Shown here in pieces: positions 32,848 through 43,886 of a DNA stretch of 64,000 nucleotides. Where the stretch lies: positions 1,334,217-1,398,216 of the forward strand of contig ML996690.1 of the NCBI GenBank assembly GCA_010356995.1, in the 5' to 3' direction. Under the pieces are notes generated by a model, which made no database searches, was not told where the DNA came from, and saw nothing but the letters and a program-made list of their open reading frames with translations. The position numbers and the translations under genes are program-made. This stretch comes from Trichodelitschia bisporula (taxonomy: Eukaryota > Ascomycota > Dothideomycetes > Phaeotrichales > Phaeotrichaceae). Position 1 is the stretch's first letter, and every line of letters begins with the position of its first letter.

Positions 32848-33132
32848 TCGGACGGATTGGTGCTGTCGACTTTGTTTACCGCTTGTTGTTTGGTGATGCA
32901 AGTTCTGGTGGTGAGAAAAAAAGTTGGGGTGGCCCTGCACGCCAAGATTTCGGACTCGTCTGTGCATATGTCATCACATGATGAATCAAATTGGACATCG
33001 GGATGGTCTTCCGATTGTAATCACAAATGACATCTTGACTCATTTTTCGTTTTCTCTCGCTGCCAGTGAAGAGCATAAGAGGGCGCTGCAGACGACACAC
33101 GAACGTCGTGAATAGAAAGGGAAAAGGCCGTC

Positions 33133-34696
33133 ATGTCCCTCACGAACGCAACTCCCGTCGAGGCAGCGCGCGCCGCCCGCTTCGCCTCCCGAACACTCGC
33201 CATCCTGCCCTCTTCCGCACGCAATGCCGCTCTGACAGCCATTCACGATGCCCTCGCAGCCGCAAAGGACGACATTCTCCGCGCTAATTCGTGCGATATG
33301 TCAAACGCCATCGAAGCGGCTAGCAATGGGGAGCTCAGCCAGAGCCTCATCAAGCGGCTCGACCTCACGCGGCCCGGCAAGTTCGAAGATATGCTGCAGG
33401 GCATCCTCGAGGTGCGGGAGCTGGACGATCCGAGTACGTGAATCAGTGGAACGAAGGGCACGGGTTAATGCTCGTCAGTTGGCAAGATCGATCGCCGGAC
33501 GCTGCTCGACGATGGGCTGATCCTGACGCGCAAGTCGTCGCCTATCGGCGTGCTGCTTATTATCTTCGAGGCAAGGCCGGAGGTTATTGCCAATATTGCT
33601 TCGTTGGCAATCAAGTCTGGCAATGCCGCTATTCTCAAGGGTGAGCATCGTGCTCATGAATTTCTACCGTGACCACCTGCTGAACCACCGGGTAATCCCA
33701 GGCGGCAAGGAATCTACAGAGTCGTTCAAGGCCATCTCGGCCGTCATCTCGCAAGCTCTCGGCACGACGGAGGTGCCCAACGATGCGCTGCAGCTCGTCC
33801 TCACCCGTGACGCCATCGCCCCGCTGCTGCAGCTCGACCAGTACATCGACCTGGTCATCCCGCGCGGAGGCAACGAGCTGGTCCGGAGCATTAAGAAGGG
33901 CACGCAGATTCCCGTCCTCGGACACGCGGACGGCCTCTGCTCTATCTACCTGCGCGCCGATAACCCGGTGGACATGGCCGTCAACGTCATCCGCGACGCA
34001 AAGCTGAGCTATCCCGCAGCGTGCAACGCGCTAGAAACGCTCCTCGTGGATGAGGACGCTCTGACGACAGTATTCCTCGCCGTCGCAAAGAAGCTACTCG
34101 AAGAAGGCGTCTCCCTGCGGTGCGACGCCGCATCCAAAGCCGCTCTGACCTCCACGCTCGATAAGCACCTAGCCGTGCTACTCCAGGACGCCACAGACGA
34201 AGACTACAAAACCGAATTCCTCAGCCTCATCCTCGCCATAAAAACCATCCCCACATCCCCAACCCCCGCCGCCGCCGCGGACCTCGCAATCACGCACATC
34301 AACGAGCACGGCTCGCACCATACCGACGCCATCCTGACAATGAATGAGAGCATCGCGCGCCGCTTCCAGCAGGGCGTCGACAGTGCGGGTGTGTTCTGGA
34401 ACACGAGCACGCGCATGGCGGACGGGCAGCGCTTTGGCTTCGGCACTGAGGTCGGGATTAGCACGAACAAGATTCATGCCCGCGGGCCTGTGGGGCTTGA
34501 GGGCTTGACTATTTACCGCTGGTTGCTGGATGGGCAGGGCCAGGTGTCGGCGGAGTATGGGGCTGGCGGGAAGCAGTGGAAGCATCAGGCGCTGCCGGTA
34601 GAGGATAGGGATAGGAAGTACATGGCGAGGGATGAGGAGGAATGGGAGGTTTTGCGGGAGTTTAGGCGCGAGAAGTGTATGAGAAATTGCAGTTAG
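33133..34696 (+). CDS. PRO2: gamma-glutamyl phosphate reductase (proline synthesis)
   Basis: Exons are 33133-33433, 33479-33640 and 33702-34696, with introns of 45 and 61 nt, both phase 1. The spliced protein is 485 aa. Exon 2 supplies [23 protein letters not shown], the NADP-binding part, and ends at [13 protein letters not shown] across the second splice. The catalytic cysteine lies in [14 protein letters not shown]. It reduces glutamyl-5-phosphate to glutamate semialdehyde in the cytosol. Relative to yeast (about 456 aa) there is a basic C-terminal extension after the usual [10 protein letters not shown] end. Both splice joins reproduce the family sequence exactly. Identification is secure. 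Confidence 0.95.
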
Positions 34697-35120
34697 ATGA
34701 GGCTCTGGAGTTCTGGCCACCAAACGTGAATCAACGGATTTTAGACGTTTGGTTTTCCATGGCGGTGATGAATTTATCTGCTGTCTACTGGCCATCCTCA
34801 ACCACTCGCTACCAGCACGCTGAAATCAAAATGCAAACGGAATAGAGCACCAGCAATTCCCCAGCTAAAATCCAGCACTTCAACATCCCGCATCTCTCCT
34901 AACCTCGGAGCCCACACGAGAAGCAGATATTACACCCTGTCCCCAAATTGCCACCCGGCGAGGCTGACGCCAGGCCTAGCCCCGCTAATCCCAGTCCCCC
35001 GCACATCGGAGTCAACCCCAAAAACCTTCTCCGCCCGTCATCGATCACCACATCCCCCCCCCCCCCCCCCCCCAAACACCTCCATCCCAATCCTCCTAAT
35101 CCCCCCCAAAAAGCAGCAAA
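34697..35120. other. intergenic with a 20-base poly-C tract
   Basis: Upstream of HOM2. A run of 20 C at 35054-35073 lies 48 bp before the HOM2 ATG, in its presumed leader or core promoter. The surrounding 100 bp is also C-rich on the plus strand. Nothing else is recognised. Confidence 0.6.
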
Positions 35121-36392
35121 ATGGACGCCGAACACTTCACCTCCCCCAAGCCCAATTTCCCCAAAAAAACATGCGGTGTGTCCCTCCACCCCCCTCCCCA
35201 ATCCCCCACTTACACCCAGCAGGCGTCCTCGGCGCAACCGGCTCCGTCGGCCAACGCTTCATCCTCCTCCTCGCCCTACACCCACACTTCGAACTCCGCG
35301 CCGTGGGCGCGAGCGAGCGGTCAGCGGGCAAGAAATACAAGGACGCGGTGCGGTGGAAGCAGGCACTCCCGATGAGTAAGGCGCTCGGCGAGTTGGTTGT
35401 GCGCCGGTGTGTGCCTGAGGAGTTTGAGGATTGCGACCTTATCTTCAGCGGGCTGGATAGCGACGTTGCGGGGGACGTAGGTAGGTGCCCTGGCGGGTGT
35501 GAGGGGGGGATGGTGAGGGCTAACGTGCGGGCAGAAACGGCGTTCATGAAGGCTGAGAAAGCGGTATTCAGCAACGCAAAGAATCACCGCCGCGACCCGA
35601 TTGTCCCGCTCGTGGTGCCGACGGTGAATCTGGCGCACCTCGATGTTATAAAGCACCAACGCGCAACCCACAACCTTTCGCGAGGCTTCCTAGTCTGCAA
35701 CTCCAACTGCGCAGTCATAGGCCTCGTAATCCCCTTCGCCGCCCTCCAAGCACGCTTCGGCCCCATCGCCGCCGTCTCCGTCGTCACGCTGCAAGCCGTC
35801 TCCGGCGCAGGCTATCCAGGCGTCAGCTCCATGGACATCATTGACAACGTCGTGCCCTTCATTTCGGGCGAGGAAGACAAGCTCGAGACGGAGGCGCAGA
35901 AGATCCTAGGCTCCGTCAATGCTTCCACCACGGGATTCGAGGACCAGACAGGGCTGAAGGTGAGCGCGGCGTGTAACCGCGTCCCCGTGCTCGACGGGCA
36001 CACAGCCTGCGTGTCGCTGCGCTTCGCCAACCGGCCGCCGCCCAGCGCAGAGGCCGTCAAGGCCGCGATGCGCGAATACGTATCCGAGGCACAGACCTTG
36101 GGCTGCCCCTCCGCGCCGCAGAACGCGATTGTGGTTATGGAGGAGCCGGATAGGCCGCAGCCGCGCTTGGATCGGGAGACGGATCGTGGGTATGCCGTGA
36201 GTGTGGGGCGGGTGAGGGAGGATGAGAGTGAGATTTTTGATATTAAGTTTGTGGCGTTGAGTCATAATAGTAAGTCTTCTTGCTTTGAGCTTGAGATGGG
36301 GAGGGCGAGTGCTAATGTGGATAGCGGTTATTGGGGCTGCCGGGTCGAGTATTTTGAATGCGGAGGCGGCGGTGTTGAAGGGGTTTGTGTAG
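35121..36392 (+). CDS. HOM2: aspartate-semialdehyde dehydrogenase
   Basis: Exons are 35121-35175, 35223-35480, 35535-36269 and 36325-36392, giving 371 aa. Introns are 47, 54 and 55 nt. The second is a multiple of three with no stop, so an unspliced reading frame hides it. Removing it restores [15 protein letters not shown]. The last intron restores [15 protein letters not shown]. The enzyme makes aspartate semialdehyde for threonine, methionine and isoleucine. The N-terminal [13 protein letters not shown] is the NADP-binding loop. CNSNCAVIG contains the catalytic Cys. HTACVSLRF is the substrate region. Earlier annotations without splicing would add 18 false residues and a wrong C-terminus. 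Confidence 0.95.
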
Positions 36393-36604
36393 GGTGGGAA
36401 AAGTTGGTAGAGGAATTGATTGCTTGTGCCTTGGCCATTTTGGTATAGATATAGGGTGTGGCTGTACGCCAGTCATTGACCCGAAATGAGTACGCGACAT
36501 CCACAAATTCAAGACGAATCCCATATTCAGCAGCATTGAAAAGCCATCAGATAATCCATCCATACTCTATCACAAACTCCCCCACCCAACGCCCAAACAC
36601 CCCC

Positions 36605-37585
36605 CTAAAACCTCAACTTCGGCAACACAAACACAACCACAAGCGCCAAAGCCCACAACCCCGCAATCCAAGCATACATAAGCATCCTTCCCCACCACCC
36701 CCGCCCCTCCGTCATCCGCCTCAAAGCTCCCATCTTCCGTCCCGCCACGTCTATCCCCGCCACATTCCGATCCAGCCCTGCCGTCGCCGCATCCAGCACA
36801 TCCCGCTCCGCCTCAACGCTGTCGTGGAACCCATGTACAGAGCTCTTGAGCTGCTGCGCCAGCGCGAGCATCGAGCTTGTAAGTGCTTCTTGTTCTGCAC
36901 GGTGGGCGCCTAGTGCTTGGTCGCGGGATTCGAGGTTCGAAGGGGGGGCGGTGCCCGGGTACCGCGCGCCGGTGGTGCGCGCGCTCGGCTCGGGATCCGA
37001 GGGCGGAGTTTGGGCGGCGGGCGCGGGGAAGCGCGAGCGTAGGGCGCCGGCGAGATGTGCGGCGGCGTCGGCGGCGGTGCCGGGGGGTTGCGCGTATTCG
37101 GTGTCGATGCTGGCGCTGGCCGTGCGGGCGGGACCCCAGGATGTAGATGCTGTGTCGGCTTCGGAGGGCGTGAGTTCAGCGCCTTCTTCCTCGTCATCGT
37201 CGTCGTCGTCTTCGTCGCTGTCTTCGTGGTTTAATTCATTTAAGCGGGCCTGCAGGCGGCGCACGGTGTCGCGTTTGGATTGGAGATCGAGGAGGACGGC
37301 TTGTTTTTTGGAGGCGATTTTTATGGATTGGGTGTCGTGTTCGAGGCGCAGGAGGAGGGAGCGGGCGGATTCGAAGTTCTGATGTTGTGGTTAGGGGGGT
37401 TAGAGGGTGGGAAGGAGGTGATTACCTACAGCGCCGATGCGGTTGCGTTCGTAGGGACTGCGGAGGGTGGATGGGTCGGCGGCGGGGGAGAGGAGGGTTT
37501 CGGAGAGGTGGGAGAGGAAGCGGGTGAGGTTTATTGTGTCGGCGTCGATGGAGTCGGTTGGGGGTAAGGGTGAGTTGAGGGCCAT
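36605..37585 (-). CDS. USE1: USE1-type ER SNARE
   Basis: Exon 1 is 37585-37430 and exon 2 is 37378-36605, with a 51-nt intron (GTAGGT..CTAACCACAACATCAG) in phase 0. The spliced protein is 309 aa. The N-terminal half begins MALNSPLPPTDSIDADTINL, then a helix NFESARSLLLRLEHD. The middle is acidic and low-complexity. The SNARE-type helix (EQEALTSSMLALAQQLKSSV) and the family-specific end GRKMGALRRMTEGRGWWGRM precede a C-terminal anchor (MYAWIAGLWALALVVVFVLP). Use1 acts with Ufe1, Sec20 and Sec22 in Golgi-to-ER fusion. UFE1 is also in this window. It faces ADE13 across about 490 bp with a minisatellite. Confidence 0.9.
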
Positions 37586-37621
37586 TGTGGGTTGGAGTGG
37601 GTGTTTTCGTGGTGATGCGGA

Positions 37622-37783
37622 GTTGGAGATGGAGGTGGAGTTGGAGGCTGGAGATGGAGGTGGAGTTGGAGGCTGGAGATGGAGGGGGAGGTGGAGGTGG
37701 AGGTGGAGGTGGAGGTGGAGGTGGAGGTGGAGGTGGAGGTGGAGTTGGAGGTTGGAGATGGAGGTGGAGTTGGAGGTTGGAGA
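37622..37783. repeat. GGAGGT-type minisatellite upstream of USE1
   Basis: About 160 bp consist almost only of ggaggt and ggagtt/ggagat hexamers, with an uninterrupted ggaggt core at about 37684-37742. It starts 37 bp upstream of the USE1 ATG (on the CT-rich strand of USE1). It is therefore in the presumed 5' leader or core promoter. Confidence 0.9.
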
Positions 37784-38079
37784 CAGCTTGCCTTGTTGTC
37801 GCGCACCATGACCGCATCGCAGCCTTCTTCGGAGGAATGATTCCCCGCGCCCGCTCCCCACACGCCACCAGAGAAAGGCGCTGCAGCCGGTCTCGCCCGC
37901 ATGCGCAGGGCTGTGGGTGGGCAGACAAGAGCCGCGAAGCAAAACATCTGATAAGAACACCTGATATAAAATCTCTTCCACTGTTCCTCGCGCTGTAAAG
38001 TAGATTCATTGCAGGCTTCCCGTCTTCCTCATCTCTTCTCAATCACACGTAGCTAGCCTTTGCTCCTTCAATCGCCAGA

Positions 38080-39692
38080 ATGTCCTCCAACGACACCTTC
38101 CAAACGCCGCTCAACTCGCGCTATGCCTCCACAGAAATGAAGAAGCTCTGGAGCCCCCGCACCCGCTTCTCCACCTGGCGCAAGCTCTGGCTCTGGCTCG
38201 CCCAGGCCGAAGCCCAGCTCGGGCTCCCCATCTCCGAAGAAGCCCTCTCCCAACTCGCCGCCCACGTCACAATTCAGGACGACGAATTCGCCGGCATAGC
38301 AGAGGAAGAAAAGAAGCGTCGCCACGACGTCATGGCGCACGTCTGGGGCTACGGGCAAGTGGCCCCCGCAGCCGCAGGGATTATCCACTGGGGCGCGACC
38401 AGCTGCTACGTGACGGACAACGGGGACCTGCTGCTCCTGAAGCAAGGGCTCGATATCCTCCTCCCGAAGCTCGCGACTGCGATTTCGAAACTCGCTCAGT
38501 TTGCGGATACGTACAAGGCGCTGCCGTGTCTGGGATACACGCACGCGCAGCCCGCGCAACTGGTCACGGTGGGCAAGCGCGCGTGTCTGTGGCTGCAGGA
38601 TCTGCTCAAGGACCTTGCGAACCTGGAGCGCGCGCGCTCGGACCTGCGCTTCCGTGGGTACGTGGCTCAATGCCGGTCTTGTAGGTGCGGAGCGCTGACT
38701 GGCGTAGTGTGAAGGGCACGACGGGCACACAAGCCTCGTTCCTGCAGATCTTCGGCGGCGACCACGACAAAGTCGAGCGCCTGGACGAGCTAGTCACCGA
38801 ATACGCAGGCTTCGAGTCGGCGTACATAATCTCCTCGCAGACGTACCCGCGCAAAATCGATCTCGACACATTGAACGCCCTGGGCTCTTTTGGCGCGACG
38901 TGCGAGCGCATCGGGACGGATATCCGGCTGCTCGCGCATGGCAAGGAACTGGAAGAGCCGTTCGAGAAGGACCAGATTGGCAGCAGTGCGATGGCATATA
39001 AGCGCAATCCGATGCGGTCTGAGCGCCTCTGCTCTCTGGGCCGGTACCTGCAGAACGAGCCGAAGAATGCGAATGACACGTATCGCGCGCAGTGGTTTGA
39101 GCGCACGCTGGACGACAGCGCGAATCGGAGGCTGAGTATTCCGCAGAGCTATCTGTGCGCGGATGCGTGCCTCATTTTGCTGAACAACATCACGTCAGGG
39201 CTGGTGGTCTACCCTGCTGTTATCAAGAAGCATATTGATGAGGAGTTGCCGTTTATGGCGACTGAGAATGTAAGTTTTGTTCCCTGGGACTGAGATCGAA
39301 CTAATAGCGTAGATCATCATGGCCTGTGTCGCTGCCGGTCTGTCACGTCAAGATGCGCACGAGGAAATCAGGGTTCTCTCTCACGAGGCCGCTGCTGTTG
39401 TCAAGCAGCAGGGCAAGCCGAACGACTTGATTGAGCGGATCAAGCGCACGCCGTTCTTTGACCCTGTGCTGCCGCAGATGGACCAGTTGCTAGATCCGAG
39501 GTACGCTTTGCAACGCTCTTATCGGAGGCTTTACTCTCTGGGTCTTGGCTTCGGACTTGGGCTAATCATGACAGCACTTTTATCGGTCGTGCGCCGCAGC
39601 AGGTTGAGAAGTTCCTCCGCGTTGAGATCGCTCCTGCGCTCGCGAAGTATGAGGGCCAGATTAAGGCGGAGACGGCGGAGTTGTCGGTGTAG
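38080..39692 (+). CDS. ADE13: adenylosuccinate lyase
   Basis: Exons are 38080-38657, 38708-39269, 39313-39500 and 39575-39692, giving 481 aa. Introns are 50, 43 and 74 nt. The enzyme acts twice in purine synthesis, releasing fumarate from SAICAR and from adenylosuccinate. The superfamily signature is seen as [15 protein letters not shown]. The catalytic loop [16 protein letters not shown] and the [14 protein letters not shown] motif are intact. The end, [11 protein letters not shown] plus a short helix, is typical. All splice joins keep frame and match the yeast enzyme length (482). It is the second fumarase/aspartase-superfamily lyase here, the other being ARG4. Confidence 0.96.
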
Positions 39693-40071
39693 AGTGGGAA
39701 AGTGGAACAGTGGCATAAAAATCTGGCAAATAGCTTGTGCCGATCGTTAGTCAGCATCAAAGAGCCATAAAAGTCTTCTTATGTAGTTTGGGTCACGTAG
39801 ATCCAATCTCATGCGCGCAGTCTTGAGCTCGTAGCCTTGCTGAACATCAGCCTTGCATGTGCTGCTTATGTAATCGCAAATCACAGCGCGGCATGGAATA
39901 ACTAGCTTCCGAGGCGGCAACTCACCTCCGTCACCATCACCGTTCACCTCACTGCATCGCACCCCAAAGATCCATCCACCATCCACCTCCACCACTCCCC
40001 CTCGCTCACCACAACTCGAATCCCCCAGTACCCCCAACCTCACATACCAAAACCGCCCATAAACCGCCACA
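39693..40071. other. intergenic, nothing recognised
   Basis: About 380 bp between ADE13 and YJU2. The last 130 bp is C-rich leader. There is no other feature. Confidence 0.5.
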
Positions 40072-40878
40072 ATGTCCGAACGCAAAGTCCTCACCAAATA
40101 CTACCCCCCCGACTTCGACCCCTCCAAACTCGAACGCTCCCGCGGCGGCAAATCCACCGGCCCCAAAAGCACAACCGTGCGCCTCATGGCCCCCTTCAGC
40201 ATGCGCTGCACCGCCTGCGGCGAATACATCTACAAGGGCCGCAAATTCAACGCGAGGAAAGAAACCGCCGCCGAGAAATACCTCACGATTCCCATCTTCC
40301 GGTTCTACATCCGGTGCACGCGGTGCAGCGGGGAGATTGTGTTTAGGACCGATCCGAAGAATATGGATTATATTGCTGAGAGGGGGGCGAAGAGGAACTT
40401 TGAGCCGTGGAGGGAGGAGCGGACGGAGGAGACGGATCAGGAACGCTTGGATCGGTTGGAGCAGGAGGAGTTGGAGAAGGATGCGATGGGAATGTTGGAG
40501 GCGAAGACGGTGGATGCGAAGACGGAGATGGCGATTGCGGATGCATTGGATGAGATACGCTCCCGGAATGCGCGGAATGAGATGCAGGCGGAGAAGGGCG
40601 ATGTGCCGATTGTGCGGGATGTGAGGGACGAGGAGAGGGAGAGGCAGGAGAGAGAGGATGAGGAGGCGGCGAAGAGGGCGTTTGAGAGTGCGACGGGGGA
40701 GAAGATTCGCCGGCTTGTTGTGGATGAGGAAGTGGGGGCGGCGCCGCTTGCTGCGCCTGTGACGATGGGGGGGGTGGAGCTGGGGGAGGGGGCGCCGTTG
40801 TTCAAGCGCATGGTGAAGAAGAAGAAGGATTTTGGGGCGGCGCTGGGGATTAAGAAGAAGAAGCCTGGGTTGGTGTGA
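40072..40878 (+). CDS. YJU2: YJU2/CWC16 step-I splicing factor
   Basis: A single-exon gene of 268 aa starts MSERKVLTKYYPPDFDPSKL, the hallmark Yju2/CCDC94 N-terminus. The zinc-binding part has MRCTACGEYIYKGRKFNARKE and YIRCTRCSGEIVFRTDP, with two CxxC pairs. DYIAERGAKRNFEPW follows. The rest is a charged coiled coil and a Lys-rich end (KKKKDFGAALGIKKKKPG). Yju2 is held near the catalytic centre of the spliceosome and promotes branching with Prp2/Prp16 action. The paralogous Cwf16/CCDC130 type has a different N-terminus, so YJU2 is preferred. Confidence 0.95.
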   Translation: MSERKVLTKYYPPDFDPSKLERSRGGKSTGPKSTTVRLMAPFSMRCTACGEYIYKGRKFNARKETAAEKYLTIPIFRFYIRCTRCSGEIVFRTDPKNMDYIAERGAKRNFEPWREERTEETDQERLDRLEQEELEKDAMGMLEAKTVDAKTEMAIADALDEIRSRNARNEMQAEKGDVPIVRDVRDEERERQEREDEEAAKRAFESATGEKIRRLVVDEEVGAAPLAAPVTMGGVELGEGAPLFKRMVKKKKDFGAALGIKKKKPGLV

Positions 40879-42281
40879 GGAGGCACCGTGGACTGAGACT
40901 TTGGTGTACGTATTTATGCGAGAGCGTCATGAATGGTTTCTCACATCTGCAGTTTTGGACAGCACAACTCGCGCTTTCTGTGTTCATCATGTCGACCTCC
41001 GCGTCTACCTCCGGTGAATCTTAGGGATCTGGCTCAATGTTAGATTCAGAGTGTTGACGACAGAGAAGTAGTTTCTTCACTTCCCCCCAAGGAATCACGC
41101 AACGTAAAGAACGCACGGCCAGCGACTTCGGATACAAGACACTTGAAAGGACCACATTCGGACTCATCTCGGTTTCCCAGGTCTTCGATCTCCCGTGACG
41201 GCTCCTGGATGAAGGGTCTACCCAGGTCTTTGGTGCCCAGTGACGGTTCCTGGATGAGGGATCTACCCAGGTCTTTGGTCTCCAGATAACGGCTCCTGGA
41301 TGAGGATCTACAAGATCAGGGGTCTCTACTTCAAGGCAATCCCAAACACGGCAATTCTCTAACCTCTTTTCAGTTCCGTGTAGAGTCGAGCTTGGGCGAT
41401 ATGATGAAGGGCATTCTTGGTTTACGCTCCGGCTTGTTGCTGTACCCGTAGCCCGTTTCGTCCGAGTTTTGGCTTCCTTTCTTCAGATCTGGATGGCGAG
41501 GCAGAGGCTCCTGGGCACAAAGCAGGCTACCGAACGTCCAGTACCGCCGTTATTTCGAAATCGGGGAAGCGCGCGGTCAAGAACGTACGCGCGGGGATAC
41601 CTCTCACGCGTGCGAGCAGCTGGCAGTGTTGTCAGGCGAATACGTCTCGACAGCATACTTGGGAGTTTACGAAGAGTAGCAGGGAACGGTGGGTGGCTTC
41701 AACAGGTGTTATCTGCGTCAACCGTCAGGATCATATGGAAGTCGTCCAGCGCGATGACCCGCAAGAAGTTGTCTTCGTCGTCAGTCTTCTAGAACATATA
41801 CAGTGTTCTTTCATACATCAGATACCTAATCCAAGCATTCTTTTGCCATATCACATCCGCTCTGACAAACCGCCATAACGTCATGCCCGTTTTCTGGTGT
41901 TAACGCAGTGGGGTTCCGTTTGGTGCTCCCATACCGCCTTTCAAACACACTATACAAACGCGCCACGTCTCCGTACTATTCCCACTCCCTATTTAACCTC
42001 TTCATCCCGCCGCATCATCTCACATAACGCTTTACTTGCACAGCTCACAGCTCCTAAGAGCGTTCACATATAACTGTCACATATAACCATATATATAAAC
42101 CCCTCCGGCGGCTCCTCAGGGAAGCCCATAAAAACCACAACAGCTACTCCTACAGCACCCACAACTGTCTTCATTACTGCAACAGTCTCCTCTACCAACA
42201 ACAGTCTTCAACCACCTCCAGACGCCAAACACAACCAAACCCCCAAAACCCCAAAACGCACTCCACTCCATCAAACCCACA
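40879..42281. other. 1.4-kb intergenic region upstream of the Cys-rich array
   Basis: Holds a 45-bp tandem repeat (41176-41310) and, from about 41990, the promoter-like part of the first array unit with a TATATATAAA box near 42090. The stretch 41400-41880 has an open plus frame, but no protein-like conservation that I can see. Confidence 0.55.
41176..41310. repeat. 45-bp tandem repeat, three copies
   Basis: Three head-to-tail units each contain cccaggtctt and end ggctcctggatgagg plus atcta (41176-41220, 41221-41265, 41266-41310). The period is a multiple of three, but the third copy has a stop in the shared frame, so it is probably non-coding now. Confidence 0.85.
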
Positions 42282-42455
42282 ATGTGCCTCTACGACGAAG
42301 TCACCTTCACCTGCGGGCACAAATTGGCCGACATCCGCATGAAGTGCGATAACCCAAACCAGCCTACGTGCTCGACTCGTATACACACGAAAACCGAGAA
42401 CCAGAAATGCGAGCGCTGCGGTGGTCCAAAGTATAAACTCGGCGGGCAGCTTTGA
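42282..42455 (+). CDS. small Cys-rich protein, array copy 1 (57 aa)
   Basis: An intact ORF starts MCLYDEVTFTCGHKLADIRM. Cysteines lie at positions 2, 11, 22, 30, 43 and 46, ending in CERCGG and a basic tail. There is no signal peptide. Fungal genomes hold many small proteins that begin MC.Y and contain CGH and later Cys pairs; this fits that loose class, whose function is unknown to me. Zn binding by the four inner Cys plus the His of CGH is an inference. A TATATATAAA box lies about 190 bp upstream. Conservation of the frame with copy 3 shows it is coding. Confidence 0.65.
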   Translation: MCLYDEVTFTCGHKLADIRMKCDNPNQPTCSTRIHTKTENQKCERCGGPKYKLGGQL

Positions 42456-42998
42456 TGTGTGCCACGGATATTAATGGGGCCTGATGGGGTGGATCTGGAC
42501 AGATGAAGTAGATTGGGGGAATGTAAAGATCGGTTCCGTTATAATGGGCCTGATGGGTAAATCTGGTCAGGTGAAGTAGATTAGGGGAATGCAAAGATCG
42601 GTTTCGTTGATGAAGGGTGCTGTGACTGTGAATGTGAATGTATATATAAACTGGCCATAGGGGGTGGTATCTATCCTAGTGGTGATATGTGAAGAGTATG
42701 TAAACCCGTTACGTCTACGCTCTATTCTTTCCCTCCATTTAGGCCCTTCCACCTCGCCGTATCATCCCACTGCAAGCTTCACTCACACAGCTTACAGCTC
42801 TCCGCAGCGCTCACATATACCGGTCACACACACTTATGTATATAGCCCCGTGCGGCGGCCCCTTAACGAAGACTATAACAAGCACATTAAACAGCCACCC
42901 CACAATCCACTACAAAACGACAATGGTCTTCAATCCTCTCCACGCACGGTACCACCAAAGACACTGAAACCGAGAAACACATTCCCACTACAACTACA

Positions 42999-43169
42999 AC
43001 GTGTCTGATCGAAATAGTCACCTGCGCTTGCGGGCACGTAGTACACGAGATCGCGCTATACTGCGACAAACCGTGCCCGCCTAGGTGCTACACTCCCTCA
43101 GGTCGGCCTAAAGCTAAATGCGCGTGCAGCGTCTGCGATCTGGAGTCCGATCGCCACAAGCGTTATTAG
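42999..43169 (+). pseudogene. small Cys-rich protein, array copy 2, start codon ACG instead of ATG
   Basis: The frame is open to the stop at 43167-43169 and aligns with copies 1 and 3 (CLIEIVTCACGHVVHEIALYC, then CDKPC and CSVC). The position of the initiator Met is ACG. An ATG at 42923 is out of frame. Extra cysteines are present compared with copy 1. Either the gene is silenced by loss of the start, or it uses a near-cognate ACG start or an unseen upstream exon. The rest of the frame is undamaged, so loss would be recent. Confidence 0.6.
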
Positions 43170-43706
43170 CCCGGTGAATGGCATTGCAACGCGGATGATA
43201 GGCGGTATTAGCCCTGTAGACGGCGATATACAGCACGGATTGATGGGCCTAAGGGATGAATCCGGTTATAATTTAGTAAATTAGGCGAATACAAAGATCA
43301 TTTCCGTGATGATGGGTGCTGTGATTGTTACTGTATGTATGGATTAGCTATATAGGGGGTTGGTATCTATCCCAATAGTCATGCTTAAAGAATGTGTAAA
43401 CGCGTTATAGAAACGCGTAACGTCTACTCTCTGTTCTCACCCTCCATTTAAGCTCTTAACCTCGCCGCATCATTTCAATAAGCTTCACTCGCACAGCTGA
43501 CAGCTCTTTGGGGCGTCACATATAACCCATCACATATAACAATGTATATTAACCTCATAGGCGGCCCAAAACGAAGACCATACAACCACAGCAGCTACTA
43601 CTACAACAGCCATCCCTTACAACACATTAACGATCTCCAACGATCTCTACCAATCTCCATATACTTCACACAGCTAAAGCCTCAAAAGACACTCCACAAC
43701 AACACC

Positions 43707-43886
43707 ATGTGTTTAGTTGAAGAAGTTGTGTACACCTGCCGGTGCACAATACGGCACATCCCCATATCGTGCGACAAGCCGAACCGGCCTAAGTGCCTCT
43801 CTTTTTCAGGCCACGCCTACCGGAAGCGCCGGTGCGAGTCCTGCGGTGGGGGCGTCGACCCGGAAATAGCCTGGCCGGTGGACTAG
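43707..43886 (+). CDS. small Cys-rich protein, array copy 3 (59 aa)
   Basis: An intact ORF starts MCLVEEVVYTCRCTIRHIPI, then CDKPNRPKC and CESCGGG. It shares with copy 1 the pattern MCL.[DE]EV.[FY]TC, [SK]CD.PN.P.C and KC/RC E.CGG. The CGH of copy 1 is CTIRH here. A TATA-like box lies about 165 bp upstream in the same unit position. Function unknown; cytosolic by lack of a leader. Confidence 0.65.
   Translation: MCLVEEVVYTCRCTIRHIPISCDKPNRPKCLSFSGHAYRKRRCESCGGGVDPEIAWPVD

Noticed and set aside
33587-34696. PRO2 read as a shorter gene starting at about 33587
   Set aside because: The conserved N-terminal 155 residues are in exons 1 and 2, joined by two consensus introns.
37400-38000. Gly/Pro or Gln-like long frames across the hexamer repeat
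   Set aside because: They are produced by the simple repeat being open in several frames on both strands.
41417-41878. 153-codon plus-strand frame before the Cys-rich array
   Set aside because: No recognisable motif and no support from the repeated units. It is in a repeat-bearing intergenic region.
43008-43169. Copy 2 of the Cys-rich array starting at the ATG at 42923
   Set aside because: That ATG is out of frame with the Cys-rich frame (76 bp before the ACG), and no good intron restores frame.
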